From Mycolicibacterium austroafricanum (lineage in GTDB: Bacteria; Actinomycetota; Actinomycetes; Mycobacteriales; Mycobacteriaceae), in NCBI RefSeq assembly GCF_902705885.1, contig NZ_CACSIP010000034.1:238398-302397 (forward strand): DNA of 64,000 bases, read 5' to 3'. Numbering within the stretch: the first letter of the stretch is position 1; every line of letters starts with the position of its first letter. The position numbers and the translations under genes were made by a program. The notes beneath the pieces are model-generated. The model ran no database searches. It had not been told where the DNA came from and saw nothing but the letters and a program-made list of their open reading frames with translations. Below are positions 42,069-53,056 of this stretch, piece after piece.

Positions 42069-43586
42069 ATGAACGGTGACCTGGCCGCGCAGGTACGAGA
42101 GACACACACCGGCGTCGTCGTGCTACTCGGCGACAAGGCATACAAGGTCAAGAAGCCGCTGGTGACCGATTTCCTGGACTTCAGCACCACCGCTCATCGG
42201 GAACGCGCATGCCAGCATGAGCTCTCCCTGAACAGGCGACTCGCTCCCGGCAGCTACCTCGGAGTGGCCCATCTGAGCGATCCGCAGGGCGGCGACGCGG
42301 AGCCTGTGATCGTGATGCGGCGTCACTCGGATGCGGCCCGGCTGTCAACGTTGGTCAAGAGCGGCCGCCCGGTCGGGGACGAACTGCTCGCCATTGCGAA
42401 TGTGCTGGCACGCTTTCATGCGTCGGCGGAGCGGGGACACACAATCGACGGCCAGGGCACCGTCGAGGCCGTCTGGGGGCGATGGCAGCAGAACCTGCGC
42501 GAACTGGCGGAGTTCCCCGAGGAGGTGTTGCCGCAGGACTCGATTCGGGAGGTGACGCGCCTGGCCGGTCAGTTCGTCGCAGGCCGTGACGAGTTGTTCA
42601 CCCGCCGCATCGAGGAGGGCCATATCCTCGATGGACACGCCGACCTGCTGGCCGACGACATCTTCTGTCTGCCGGAGGGGCCGGCGCTGCTGGACTGCCT
42701 GGAGTTCGACGATCGGCTCCGGTACGTCGACGGCATCGACGACGCCGCATTCCTTGCGATGGACCTGGAATTCCTCGGTAGGCGTGACCTCGCCGACCAC
42801 TTCCTCGATCGGTACACCCAGCTGGCCGCGGACTCGGCGCCGAGCTCGCTGGTCGACTTCTATGTCGCCTACCGGGCGCTCGTCCGCGCCAAGGTCGACT
42901 GTGTGCGGGTCTCGCAGGGACACCCCGAGGCAGCTGATGACGCCCGCCGGCATCTCGGCATCGCCGTGCAACGGCTGCGGGCGGGCACCGTTCGGCTCGT
43001 CATCGTCGGCGGCGGACCGGGGAGCGGAAAGACCACGCTGGCAACGGCTTTGGCTGCTCAGCTGGCAGCCCACGTCGTCTCGACCGACGTCGTGCGCCGG
43101 CGGTTGCAGGACCACGGCGTGGTCGGCGGCGCAGCCGGCGATCTCAACGCCGGACTGTACTCGCCGGAAAACGTCGCCGCGGTCTATGACGCGGTGCTGC
43201 GAGAGGCGCAGGTATGGTTGCGCGCCGGGCATTCGGTGATCCTGGACGGCACGTGGCGAGACGCCGGGCAACGCGACCGCGCACACGACCTGGCCGACCG
43301 CACCTCGGCAGCACTGGTCGAATTCACCTGCTCCGTACCGATCGCCGAGGCATCGGCCAGAATCGAGCACAGACCACGATCGAATTCGGACGCCACACCG
43401 GAGATCGCCGCTGCACTCGCCGATGCCGATTCTCACCGCAGCGGCGCCCATGACATCGACACCAGCCGGCCGCTGGCGGACTCGGTGAAGGAGGCCATAG
43501 AAATATGTTGCCGGACAACAGAGCTCGCCCGTCGAAACGACCGTGCCGGTGGGGCGGACGGCGACCGTGATGTCCGGCCGCGGTGA
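42069..43586 (+). CDS. APH-like kinase fused to P-loop ATPase (Rv2004c-like)
   Basis: A 505-residue two-domain protein. The N-terminal half (about 1-310) resembles an aminoglycoside phosphotransferase, with GHILDGHADLLADDIFCL in the catalytic-loop position and LDCLEFDDRLRYVDGIDDAA in the metal-binding position. The C-terminal half is a P-loop kinase with Walker A VIVGGGPGSGKTTLATALAA (about 315-334) and an SVILDGTWRDAGQR loop. This is the architecture of Rv2004c, a DevR-regulon gene of unknown substrate. ATG 42069 lies 58 bases from a candidate DevR box. Confidence 0.9.
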   Translation: MNGDLAAQVRETHTGVVVLLGDKAYKVKKPLVTDFLDFSTTAHRERACQHELSLNRRLAPGSYLGVAHLSDPQGGDAEPVIVMRRHSDAARLSTLVKSGRPVGDELLAIANVLARFHASAERGHTIDGQGTVEAVWGRWQQNLRELAEFPEEVLPQDSIREVTRLAGQFVAGRDELFTRRIEEGHILDGHADLLADDIFCLPEGPALLDCLEFDDRLRYVDGIDDAAFLAMDLEFLGRRDLADHFLDRYTQLAADSAPSSLVDFYVAYRALVRAKVDCVRVSQGHPEAADDARRHLGIAVQRLRAGTVRLVIVGGGPGSGKTTLATALAAQLAAHVVSTDVVRRRLQDHGVVGGAAGDLNAGLYSPENVAAVYDAVLREAQVWLRAGHSVILDGTWRDAGQRDRAHDLADRTSAALVEFTCSVPIAEASARIEHRPRSNSDATPEIAAALADADSHRSGAHDIDTSRPLADSVKEAIEICCRTTELARRNDRAGGADGDRDVRPR

Positions 43587-43596
43587 CCTTTGGCCC
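43583..43596. promoter_or_regulatory. Candidate DevR box upstream of hpf
   Basis: GTGACCTTTGGCCC, 10 of 14 to the DevR core, 37 bases upstream of the ribosome hibernation factor start and overlapping the 3' end of the preceding gene. Confidence 0.55.
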
Positions 43597-43632
43597 TCCC
43601 CACAGAAGTGGTCGCGGCGTAGGAATTAGAGC

Positions 43633-44433
43633 ATGAGCAACAAAGCCGACTCGCCGGATACCATCGACGTCACCGTGACGACCGACGGACGATTGCCCGG
43701 TGCCGCCGAATACGCCCGCAACAGGATCAGCGAAATCGCCAGGTTCACCGGCCGGCCGGTGCTGCACGCACGGGTCAGGCTCACCCGGCACACCGATCCG
43801 GCAGTGCGGCGACCCGTTGTCGCTCAAGCCAACCTCGACGTCGACGGCCGGCTCATCCGTGCCCAGGTGGATGCCGCCACCGCGCGCGAAGCCATCGATC
43901 GGCTCGAGGAACGGTTGCGGCGTCTGCTCGACAAGACGGCCGAGCACTGGGAGGCGCGGCGCGGCCGGCTGCCCGAATCGGCCCCGCACGAGTGGCGCCA
44001 TCAATCCGAGCCCACCCAGCGGCCACACCATCATCCCCGGCCGGCAGAGGACCGCCAGATCATCCGCCGCAAGTCGTTCACCATGGCCGCCTGCACCATC
44101 GACGAAGCCGCACTCGAAATGGAGCTGCTGGACTACCAGTTCCACCTGTTCACCGAGAAGGGCAGCGGTATCGCCAGTGTGCTCTACCGCACCGGACCGA
44201 CGGACTACCGGCTTGCCCAGGTGGTAGCGGTGTCGCCGGAGCAGCTGGCACCGTTCGAACTGCCGGTGACGTTCAGTTCGCAGCCGGCTCCCTGCATCAC
44301 GGTCGAGGAAGCGACCGAGCGGCTCGGGATCCTCGACCTGCCGTTCCTGTTCTTCATCGACGCCGCTCAAGGCCGGGCCAACCTGCTCTACCACCGCTAC
44401 GACGGCCACTACGGTCTGATCGCCCCGGCGTGA
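43633..44433 (+). CDS. hpf: Dormancy ribosome hibernation factor (RafS / Rv0079-like HPF)
   Basis: A 266-residue long-form hibernation promoting factor. The N-terminal S30AE-type domain (about 8-100: IDVTVTTDGRLPGAAEYARN, RLTRHTDPAVRR, ATAREAIDRLEERLRRLLDK) is followed by a His/Pro/Gln-rich linker and two sigma-54-modulation/RaiA C-terminal-like repeats (KSFTMAACTIDEAALEMELL, EEATERLGILDLPFLFFID). It resembles M. smegmatis RafS and M. tuberculosis Rv0079, DevR-controlled proteins that bind ribosomes in hypoxic stasis. ATG 43633 is preceded by a purine-rich GTAGGAATTAGAG and, further up, a candidate DevR box. Confidence 0.9.
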   Translation: MSNKADSPDTIDVTVTTDGRLPGAAEYARNRISEIARFTGRPVLHARVRLTRHTDPAVRRPVVAQANLDVDGRLIRAQVDAATAREAIDRLEERLRRLLDKTAEHWEARRGRLPESAPHEWRHQSEPTQRPHHHPRPAEDRQIIRRKSFTMAACTIDEAALEMELLDYQFHLFTEKGSGIASVLYRTGPTDYRLAQVVAVSPEQLAPFELPVTFSSQPAPCITVEEATERLGILDLPFLFFIDAAQGRANLLYHRYDGHYGLIAPA

Positions 44434-44452
44434 CGATCGGTCGCCGGGATCC

Positions 44453-45328
44453 CTAGCCTCGGACGACTGTCACCGGCGCGTGCGCGGCTCGGGCGACCGC
44501 AGCGCTCACCGACCCCAGCAGCATCGAGGTGAACCCGCCGCGGCCGCGGCTGCCGACGACGACCAACCCCGCGCTCTGGGATTCGTCGATCAACCACCGG
44601 GCGGGCCGGTCGCACACGATTCGCCGGTGAACGTGGACGTCGGGATACTGTTCCTGCCAGCCGGCCAGACGTTCGGCCAGCGCTTCGTGGCCCTGGTCTT
44701 CGTACTGGTGCCAGTCCGCGCCGAGGATCGCGAAGACGCCGACGTCGCTCCACGCATGCAGCGCAACAAGATCCACGCCCCGGCGGGATGCCTCGTCGAA
44801 GGCGAACGCGGTGGCCGCCTCGGAGGCGGGCGAGCCGTCGATGCCCAGCAATACCGGCGACCCCGGATCTGACGGGCGGGTGTCGTCATGGACGATCGTC
44901 ACCGGACAGTGCGCGTGGTGCAGCAATCCACCGCTGACCGAGCCCAGCACCGCACGGCCGACACCGCCGATGCCGCTGCTGCCCACGACGACCATCCAGG
45001 TGTCCTGTGTGGTGTCGACGAGGGCCGTGAGGGCCCCGGCGTATCGGATTTCGACGCGCACCGACAGTTCGCCCTCGGCTGCGCTGGCGGACAGGACCTT
45101 CTGTGACGCGGCGATGACCGCGCGTGCGGTGTCCTCCTGCCACTCGGCGATGCTCGCCTGGACCGGACCCATCGGCCAGCCCACGATGACGGGGGTGACG
45201 ACGTGCATCAGTGTCAACGGCAGGTCGCGCAGCACCGCCTCCTGCGCTGCCCAACGGACGGCTGCATCTGACTGCGCCGACCCGTCGACTCCGACGACGA
45301 TTCCGTGCCCGGCCGCAATCTCTGACAT
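44453..45328 (-). CDS. Universal stress protein, tandem UspA domains
   Basis: A 291-residue USP with two ATP-binding-type domains: HGIVVGVDGSAQSDAAVRWA with VVGSSGIGGVGRAVLGSVSG, and VLLGIDGSPASEAATAFAFD with VVGSRGRGGFTSMLLGSVSA. It is close in sequence to the USP at 38433 (GSPASE...AFDEASRRGVDLVALH in both), so the two probably arose by duplication. ATG 45328 (MSEIAAGHG) has a GGGGGC upstream; a longer open frame to 45541 is non-coding. Converges with hpf, 19 bases between stops. Confidence 0.93.
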   Translation of the reverse strand: MSEIAAGHGIVVGVDGSAQSDAAVRWAAQEAVLRDLPLTLMHVVTPVIVGWPMGPVQASIAEWQEDTARAVIAASQKVLSASAAEGELSVRVEIRYAGALTALVDTTQDTWMVVVGSSGIGGVGRAVLGSVSGGLLHHAHCPVTIVHDDTRPSDPGSPVLLGIDGSPASEAATAFAFDEASRRGVDLVALHAWSDVGVFAILGADWHQYEDQGHEALAERLAGWQEQYPDVHVHRRIVCDRPARWLIDESQSAGLVVVGSRGRGGFTSMLLGSVSAAVARAAHAPVTVVRG

Positions 45329-45353
45329 CGTGCCCCCAATGTTCGGCTGAGTG

Positions 45354-45367
45354 GAGACTAAAGGCTG
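45354..45367. promoter_or_regulatory. Candidate DevR box upstream of USP gene
   Basis: GAGACTAAAGGCTG, 10 of 14 to the DevR core, 26 bases upstream of the minus-strand USP start. Only one half-site is good. Confidence 0.42.
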
Positions 45368-45417
45368 GTCCCGGTGATGCCCAGGGCCGTTCGTCACCCT
45401 GACTGCCCCCGCCAGGC

Positions 45418-45666
45418 TCAGCCGTCCACACGCTGTGCGACGTATCGCACGATGTCGTCGAGCGTCCGCAACGACGCGTAGTCGGATTCGGGGATGTCGA
45501 TGTCCAGTCGCTTGTGCAGACCGACCAGGAAGTTCAACCAATCCATCGAGTCGAGATCGACCTGATCGCGAAGCAGGACATCGTCACTGATGTCGTCGGG
45601 TTCGACTTCAGGGGCGATGGTGGTCAGCACGGACAGGACTTCGCCGCGGACGTCATGGTGCACCAT
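45418..45666 (-). CDS. Acyl carrier protein
   Basis: An 82-residue acidic four-helix carrier protein. The phosphopantetheine attachment Ser is in VDLDSMDWLNFLVGL (DSM motif, about residue 40). It begins 9 bases after the end of the E2 gene and is the last gene of a six-gene operon. It is distinct from the fatty-acid-synthesis ACP context, since no ketosynthase or ligase of fatty acid synthesis is near. It may carry acyl groups produced by the adjacent dehydrogenase or acyl-CoA synthetase, which is inference. Confidence 0.88.
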   Translation of the reverse strand: MVHHDVRGEVLSVLTTIAPEVEPDDISDDVLLRDQVDLDSMDWLNFLVGLHKRLDIDIPESDYASLRTLDDIVRYVAQRVDG

Positions 45667-45675
45667 GCTCGGGCC

Positions 45676-46857
45676 TCACTTCTCCAGTTCCTCTGGCTGC
45701 TGTAGCAGTTCGTTGATGGTGGCCAGGAACAACGCGCCCCGGTGGCCGTCGCTGGCGCGATGGTCGGCCGCGAGCGACGCCTGCACCGTGGTGGCGATCC
45801 GGATGCCCCCGTCGACTGCACACACCCGTTGCGCGGGCTTGCCGAAACCGACCAGGGCGACCTGCGGGGGATAGATCACCCCGAACACGGCGTCGACGCC
45901 CTTGTCGCCCAGGTTCGTGACCGTGATGGACGGATCCGACATCTCCGAGCTGCGCAGCGACCCGGCCCTGGCGCGGGCGACCAGATCGCTGAGGTCGGCC
46001 ATCAACTGATCGAGGTTCTTCTCCGGGACATCATGGATGGCAGGCGCCACCAATCCGCCCCCGCGCAACGAGATCGCCACGCCGACATGCACCCCGGCGG
46101 CAACTTCGTAACCCTGCTCACGCCAGAAGCCGTTGAACTCGCCGTAGCGTGCCGCCGCGACGCCCACAGCTTTGAGTTGCAGCACGGCCGGCAGGACGCG
46201 TTCGGTGATCGGTCGCTGCGCATTGCGTTCGGTCAGCCAAGTCACTGCCCGGTCCATGAGGATCTCGTCGGCCAGGTAGTAGTGCGGGATCTCCCGCTTC
46301 GATCGGCTCATCGCGGCCGCGATGGATTTGCGCATCTGGGCGGCGCGGTCGGAAACCGCGGTGGCCTTTGGCTTCTCGATGGGCGCCGCCGCAGCGGCGT
46401 GTTCGACATCGCTGAGGGTCACCGCCCCCTGCGGGCCGGTGCCGGTCAGCGCGTCGACGTCGACGCTCAGCGATGCGGCGAGCCGGCGCGCAGCGGGGGA
46501 CACCCAGCGACGCCGGTGCGACGCCCCGGGTGGGCTCGGCGGGAGTGTGACGGAAGGCTCCGCGACGGTTGGCGCCGCGGTCTCGACGCCCGGCTCCGGC
46601 CGGGCGTCACCGTCGGCGTCGTCGAGACCCACCAGGGTCGCCAGCGGCGTGCCCACCTGCACTGTGTCGCCGACCGGCACCAGCAGATCCTGAACCGTTC
46701 CGGCGTGCCAGCATTCGATCTCCACCGCAGCCTTGGTCGTCTCGACGACGGCGACCACCTGGCCGCGAGCCACCTCGTCACCCGGTTTGACGAGCCATTC
46801 CTGCAGGGTTCCCTCGTCCATGTCCGAGCCGAGGGCCGGCATTTTGAACTCGATCAT
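45676..46857 (-). CDS. pdhC: 2-oxoacid dehydrogenase E2 (dihydrolipoamide acyltransferase)
   Basis: A 393-residue E2 core protein. It has one N-terminal lipoyl domain with the lipoylated Lys in VVETTKAAVEIE (about residue 43), an Ala/Pro/Glu-rich linker, a peripheral-subunit-binding domain VSPAARRLAASLSVDVDALT then GTGPQGAVTLSDVEHA (about 119-155) and a catalytic domain ending SLAADHRASDGHRGALFLA, which keeps the HxxxDG active site. It transfers the acyl group from E1 to CoA. It overlaps E1-beta by 4 bases (ATGA). No E3 gene is in the operon, so the housekeeping Lpd probably serves. Confidence 0.93.
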   Translation of the reverse strand: MIEFKMPALGSDMDEGTLQEWLVKPGDEVARGQVVAVVETTKAAVEIECWHAGTVQDLLVPVGDTVQVGTPLATLVGLDDADGDARPEPGVETAAPTVAEPSVTLPPSPPGASHRRRWVSPAARRLAASLSVDVDALTGTGPQGAVTLSDVEHAAAAAPIEKPKATAVSDRAAQMRKSIAAAMSRSKREIPHYYLADEILMDRAVTWLTERNAQRPITERVLPAVLQLKAVGVAAARYGEFNGFWREQGYEVAAGVHVGVAISLRGGGLVAPAIHDVPEKNLDQLMADLSDLVARARAGSLRSSEMSDPSITVTNLGDKGVDAVFGVIYPPQVALVGFGKPAQRVCAVDGGIRIATTVQASLAADHRASDGHRGALFLATINELLQQPEELEK

Positions 46858-47831
46858 GGCCGGCCCCCGAAGAGGCTCTTCACGGCCGCGACGATTTTGT
46901 CAGGTTGTGGCAGGGCCGCCTGCTCCAGGTGTTTGGCGTAGGGAATCGGCACCTCGGCGCTGCAGACCCTGGCGATCGGTGCGTCGAGTTCGAAGAACGC
47001 GTTCTCGACGATGCGGGCGCTGACCTCCGCCGCCAGACTGCCGGTGCGCCACGCCTCATCGACGATCACCGCACGGTGGGTCTTGCTCACCGAGGCGATG
47101 ACGGTTTCCGTGTCCAGGGGGCGCAGCGACCGCAGATCGACGACTTCACAGTCGATTCCGGTCAGAGCCAGCTCGTTGGCCGCATCCAGGACCTTGGGTA
47201 GACAGCCGCCGTAGGTGATCACCGAGACGTCGGTTCCGGTGCGGCGGATGGCGGCACCGGACAGTTCGGTGGGTCCCAGCGTCTCGATGTCTGCGGCCAT
47301 GTTGTAGAGCTGGACGTGCTCGAAGATGATGACCGGGTCCGGGTCGGCGAGCGCGGCGCCGAGCATTCCGTAGGCATCCTCCACGGTCGCCGGGGCCACC
47401 ACCTTGATGCCGGGGATGTGCGCGTACCAGCCTTCGAGGCTGTGTGAGTGCTGCGCCGCGAGTTGCCGGCCGGCTCCGGTGGCCATCCGCACCACGAGCG
47501 GTACCGAGAACTGTCCGCCGGACATGTGTCGCAGTGCCGCAGCGGTGTTGACGATCTGATCGAGCGCCAGCAGGCTGAAGTTCACGGTCATCACTTCGAC
47601 GATCGGGCGCAGCCCGCCCAAGGCGGCCCCGATGCCGATTCCCACGAAACCCAGTTCCGACAGTGGGGTGTCGCGCACCCGATCCGGGCCGAACTCGTCG
47701 AGCAGACCCTTGGACACAGCGTAGGTTCCCCCGTAGTGGCCGACGTCTTCCCCCAGTAGCACCACTCGGGTGTCCTCGCGCAGGGCGTCGCGAATCGCGT
47801 CGTGGGCGGCGGTGCGATATGTCGTCTTCAC
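46854..47831 (-). CDS. pdhB: 2-oxoacid dehydrogenase E1 component, beta subunit
   Basis: A 325-residue transketolase-like beta subunit: VVLLGEDVGHYGGTYAVSKG (about 23-42), DTPLSELGFVGIGIGAALGG, the conserved PLVVRMATGAGRQLAAQHSH and a C-terminal domain with VIVDEAWRTGSLAAEV. With the alpha subunit it decarboxylates a 2-oxoacid (pyruvate, or acetoin in related enzymes) on ThDP. GTG 47831 overlaps the alpha stop (GTGA). Substrate specificity cannot be told from sequence alone. Confidence 0.93.
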   Translation of the reverse strand: MKTTYRTAAHDAIRDALREDTRVVLLGEDVGHYGGTYAVSKGLLDEFGPDRVRDTPLSELGFVGIGIGAALGGLRPIVEVMTVNFSLLALDQIVNTAAALRHMSGGQFSVPLVVRMATGAGRQLAAQHSHSLEGWYAHIPGIKVVAPATVEDAYGMLGAALADPDPVIIFEHVQLYNMAADIETLGPTELSGAAIRRTGTDVSVITYGGCLPKVLDAANELALTGIDCEVVDLRSLRPLDTETVIASVSKTHRAVIVDEAWRTGSLAAEVSARIVENAFFELDAPIARVCSAEVPIPYAKHLEQAALPQPDKIVAAVKSLFGGRP

Positions 47832-48819
47832 GAGACCCTCTCCGCGGGCGGTGTCAGCACATCACGTTCGAGATCGTTGACGCTCTCCCATGTCCCGGCT
47901 TCGGCGAACGCCACTGCGTCGGCGACTTCACTGTCGGCTTGCGCCTCGATGGCACTGACGTCTTCGGCGGTCAGAATGCCTGCGGAGACACATTTCCCGG
48001 AGAACGCCACGATGGGGTCGCGGTGGCGCCACACCTCGACTTCGGATTTGTCCCGATAGAGCTCCGGGTCGAACATCGAATGCGCACGGAATCGATACGT
48101 GCGGAACTCGATGAAGAACGGGCCACCGGAATCACGGATGTGGTCGGCACCTTGTCGGGCGGCTTCGTGGCAGGCGTCGACGTCCATCCCGTCGACCGCG
48201 AGGGTCGGGATCCGGTACGACGCTGCTTTCACCGTGAGGTCCGGCTGTGACTGCTCGAGCTCCAGCGCGGTGCCCATCGCGTATCTGTTGTTCTCGCAGC
48301 AGAACAGCACCGGCAGCTGCCACAGCTCGGCCATGTTCAGCGATTCGTGGAACGCCCCTTCGGCGACCGCGCCCTCGCCGAAAAAGCAGGCCGTCACCCG
48401 GCGCTGGCCGAGCATCTTGTCGGCAAACGCCAACCCCGCGGCGACCGGCAGGCCGCCGGCGACGATGGCGTTCCCGCCGTAGAACCGGGTCGCGGCGTCG
48501 AACAGGTGCATCGACCCGCCGCGGCCACGTGAGCAGCCCTGCTGCTTGCCGAACATCTCGGCCATGATCGATTTCATCGGGATGCCCCACAGCAACGCAT
48601 GTGCATGCTCACGGTAGGTGGCGACCACGGCGTCGCCGGCGGTCAACGCACGCAAAGCTCCGGCGGCCACCGCCTCCTCCCCGACATAGAGGTGCAGGAA
48701 TCCACGAATCTTGCTTTCGCCGTACAGTTCTGCGCATTTCTCCTCCATGCGCCGCACCCGCACCATGTCGGAGAGCAGTGCCCGGGCAAGCTCGGGGTCG
48801 GTCGCAGTCTCGGGTTCGG

Positions 48820-48823
<4 letters not shown>
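47828..48823 (-). CDS. pdhA: 2-oxoacid dehydrogenase E1 component, alpha subunit
   Basis: A 331-residue ThDP-dependent alpha subunit. The ThDP/Mg motif reads FFGEGAVAEGAFHESLNMAE to LFCCENNRYAMGT (about 149-180), with Glu replacing the usual Asp of GDG. The phosphorylation-loop region is RAHSMFDPELYRDKSEVEVW (about 252-271). Also GRGGSMHLFDAATRFYGGNA. Close relatives are pyruvate and acetoin dehydrogenase alpha subunits. It overlaps the acyl-CoA synthetase stop by 4 bases (ATGA). Confidence 0.93.
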
Positions 48824-50711
<1,888 letters not shown>

Positions 50712-50715
<4 letters not shown>

Positions 50716-50972
50716 GTCGGAACCTGTTCTTTCGGCGGATTCAGCACTCCGCGGCGGAGCGCGGGACCGATGTTCGCCATCACCCGCTCCAACAGGGCGG
50801 CGCATGCGGTTCCGTCGTCGGCGAGTGCGGCCAGCCCGCGGTGCCGCAGGTAGACCTGCAGCCGCCGGTCGATCGACCACCCGGCGTAGGTGGGTCCCGT
50901 GAACTCGGACTCCAGGAAGTCCCACGAGATCGACTCCAGGTCAATGTCCATCGAGGGGCTTGGCGGCGTCAT
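50712..50972 (-). CDS. Small conserved-looking protein heading the acsA-pdh operon
   Basis: An 86-residue protein, MTPPSPSMDIDLESISWDFL then ESEFTGPTYAGWSIDRRLQV and YLRHRGLAALADDGT. It looks soluble and helical, with no recognised domain. ATG 50972 is preceded by AAAGGGA, and the stop overlaps the acsA start (ATGA), which strongly suggests a functional link. Two candidate DevR boxes lie 58 and 128 bases upstream. Function unknown. Confidence 0.75.
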
Positions 50973-51029
50973 CGGTGATCCCTTTCGATCGCTGCAACCC
51001 ATCGTGCGCGAACCGGGATGGCGGAAATA

Positions 51030-51043
51030 GAGACAAAAGTCAC
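51030..51043. promoter_or_regulatory. Candidate DevR box, acsA-pdh operon
   Basis: GAGACAAAAGTCAC, 11 of 14 to the DevR core, 58 bases upstream of the 86-residue protein start and in the divergent promoter shared with the Ddn-type gene. Confidence 0.62.
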
Positions 51044-51099
51044 TTACGCCGCCGCCGGTTGTCTCCGCTACCACGCGGCCACATCACGATTATTCGCAG

Positions 51100-51113
51100 A
51101 TGCCTTAAGTCAC
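51100..51113. promoter_or_regulatory. Second candidate DevR box in the same divergent promoter
   Basis: ATGCCTTAAGTCAC, 10 of 14 with an excellent right half-site, 60 bases upstream of the Ddn-type nitroreductase start. Confidence 0.58.
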
Positions 51114-51172
51114 TTCGGTTCTGGTCCGGTCGGCTCTGTCTGATCGATCCCGCGAAGCACAACGATCGACAG

Positions 51173-51586
51173 ATGGCTATCAACGGGATGATTCGGGACT
51201 CGGTGCGGACCTTCAACAAGCATGTGCTGAACCCGGCGATGCTGCTGCTGGCAGGCCGCAAGTACTGGTATGCCGCGGCGCTGCGCCACACCGGGCGGCG
51301 CTCCGGGAAGGTCTACACCACGCCGGTGGTGGCCGAGCGGGTGACCGACGGCGTCATCGTGCCGTTGCCGTACGGCACCGGGGTCGACTGGCTGCGCAAT
51401 GTGGTCGCGTCGGGGGAGGCCACGATCACGGTCGGCGGCCGAACCTACTCGGTTGCCGATCCGCAGCTGATCGACGCCGAAACGGCGGGATCGCAGCTGT
51501 CAGCCCGGCGACGGCGTGCGTTCGAACGGTTCGGCGTCGACTCCTTCGTCAAACTGCGGTGGGCCGAGCAGCACGAGCAGCAATAG
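51173..51586 (+). CDS. Deazaflavin (F420)-dependent nitroreductase family protein
   Basis: A 137-residue split-barrel protein of the Ddn family. The family pattern is visible: LAGRKYWYAAALRHTGRRSG then KVYTTPVVAERVTDG, and GTGVDWLRNVVASGEATITV. Members use F420H2, and M. tuberculosis Ddn reduces quinones and activates nitroimidazoles. Start ATG 51173 (MAINGMIRD) is chosen by homology; the frame extends upstream without coding character. It lies divergent from the acsA operon across two candidate DevR boxes. Confidence 0.87.
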   Translation: MAINGMIRDSVRTFNKHVLNPAMLLLAGRKYWYAAALRHTGRRSGKVYTTPVVAERVTDGVIVPLPYGTGVDWLRNVVASGEATITVGGRTYSVADPQLIDAETAGSQLSARRRRAFERFGVDSFVKLRWAEQHEQQ

Positions 51587-51598
51587 CACTCGTCTGGG

Positions 51599-52408
51599 TC
51601 ATTGACGGACGACCAGCACGGAGCTCTCGCTGTGGTGGAACCACGGATGACCCGCCGGCCCGACGATGGTCGCAAGCTGACCCGACTGCGCGCCGCCGAT
51701 CACAGCCAGCCCGACGCGCTGGTCGAAGTGCTTCAGGAAATACGCGACATCGGCCTGGTCGGCGACTGGATAGATGTGCACCTCGGGATGGGACTGTCGC
51801 CATTTGGTCACTTCGGCGTCGAGGCCTTCGCCCGACCCGAGCTGGGTTTTGTGTTCCCCGATGGCGAGTACCGGGGCGTCACGTAGCTGCGCCTCCCGCA
51901 ACGCGTGCTCGACGACATTGGGATTGTCGGGTTCGTCGTTGACCCCGACAACGATCCAGTTGATCTCTCGCGACGACTTATCGTCCGTGTGCGTGCGGAT
52001 GATCGCAACGGGGCAGTGAGCCTTCTCAGCCAGATCGGTTGCCGTCGAACCCAGAATCGAGCGGACGTAGCGGCCGATCCCGACCGAGCCGACGCAGACC
52101 AGGCCGGCATCATCGGATTCGGCGATCAGAGCCGCTCCGGGAGGGCCGGTGACGATGGCGGTCTCGACCTTCACCGGACAGCCGTCGGCTTCGACGGCGG
52201 CCTGTGCCGTGTGCAGTGACGCCTTGCCGTGCTGCACGTCGCTTTCGTAGTCCTCGGCCGACGGGTGGGTGGCCTTGGTCACGTAGACCAGCCGCAGCGG
52301 CACGTCTCGGCTGACGGCTTCGTCGACCGCCCACAGGGCCGCCTGCACAGCCGCTTCGGAGCCATCGATGCCTGCGATGACCGGCGCGGTGGGGCGGTCG
52401 TCGTTCAT
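51599..52408 (-). CDS. Universal stress protein
   Basis: A 269-residue USP. The first domain is standard (VIAGIDGSEAAVQAALWAVD, VGSVGIGRYVRSILGSTATD); the second is divergent (WIVVGVNDEPDNPNVVEHAL, VIGGAQSGQLATIVGPAGHP) and lacks a clean ATP loop. ATG 52408 follows GGGTGAG; ATG 52420 would add 4 residues. Two DevR-like boxes lie at 52471 and 52492. Its stop is 12 bases from the converging Ddn-type gene. Confidence 0.9.
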   Translation of the reverse strand: MNDDRPTAPVIAGIDGSEAAVQAALWAVDEAVSRDVPLRLVYVTKATHPSAEDYESDVQHGKASLHTAQAAVEADGCPVKVETAIVTGPPGAALIAESDDAGLVCVGSVGIGRYVRSILGSTATDLAEKAHCPVAIIRTHTDDKSSREINWIVVGVNDEPDNPNVVEHALREAQLRDAPVLAIGEHKTQLGSGEGLDAEVTKWRQSHPEVHIYPVADQADVAYFLKHFDQRVGLAVIGGAQSGQLATIVGPAGHPWFHHSESSVLVVRQ

Positions 52409-52470
52409 CGTCTCACCCATTCCTCTCCACTTCGTGTCTCCACGGTATTGGGAGTCAGCACGAGCGGATT

Positions 52471-52505
52471 GAGGCGAAAGTCCCTGTATCTGAGCCGATG
52501 GTCCT
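52471..52505. promoter_or_regulatory. Pair of candidate DevR boxes upstream of USP gene
   Basis: GAGGCGAAAGTCCC (52471-52484, 11 of 14) and GAGCCGATGGTCCT (52492-52505, 9 of 14), spaced two helical turns apart centre to centre, 63-97 bases upstream of the USP start. DevR often uses paired boxes. Confidence 0.6.
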
Positions 52506-52578
52506 CAGTGCGAGATGAGTGGGATTCTTGTCCAGCCGAGAGGTGTCGGGTAGGGCAGGTTCCCGCGACAGGGGTAGG

Positions 52579-53022
52579 TCAGTCGTCGGTAAGGGTGAAG
52601 TAATTCTCTTCTTCCTGCAGGAAGTGCAGGCGCAGCAAGGTGTAGAGCCCGTACAGGCAGGCGAGCAGATCGTCGACCTGCTCGGGTTGAATACCGTCGG
52701 TCGCCTGGGCGAGTGCAATGTGGGTGCCGATACGGTCGGACAATCGCTGGATCTCGGAGTGGGTCCGACTCATGGTGGCGGTCGCCTCGCCGGTGCCCAG
52801 GGGCCGGGCCAACGCGGGATAGAGAAGAGTTTCCTCGGCGTGTTCATGTGGCAGCAGTTGTTCGGTCAAGAACGCGTACGCCCGGGACAGAGCCTGCAGC
52901 GCGCCGGCGTCGGGTCCGGCAACCAGCCGATCGGCGGCGTCGCGGAGTAGCCCGAGGGTATCGCGAAGGGTGTCGTGCTCGGCCGCGAACTTGCGCAACA
53001 TCTTCTCGGTGTCGATCGGCAT
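52579..53022 (-). CDS. Hemerythrin-like HHE-domain protein
   Basis: A 147-residue four-helix protein with likely diiron ligands: AAEHDTLRDTLGLL (His about 16), LLPHEHAEETLLYPAL (His/Glu about 57-62), TMSRTHSEIQRLSDRI (His about 87) and LRLHFLQEEENYF (His about 133, Glu about 137). Such proteins bind O2 or NO or sense redox; this suits a hypoxia cluster. ATG 53022 follows GAGG. Two DevR-like boxes lie 35-71 bases upstream. Confidence 0.9.
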   Translation of the reverse strand: MPIDTEKMLRKFAAEHDTLRDTLGLLRDAADRLVAGPDAGALQALSRAYAFLTEQLLPHEHAEETLLYPALARPLGTGEATATMSRTHSEIQRLSDRIGTHIALAQATDGIQPEQVDDLLACLYGLYTLLRLHFLQEEENYFTLTDD

Positions 53023-53056
53023 CTACCTCGTGGCGGTGACACTGCTGCTTTCGTGA

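Noticed and set aside
42345..43451. 368-residue minus-strand open frame
   Set aside because: Antisense to the Rv2004c-like gene.
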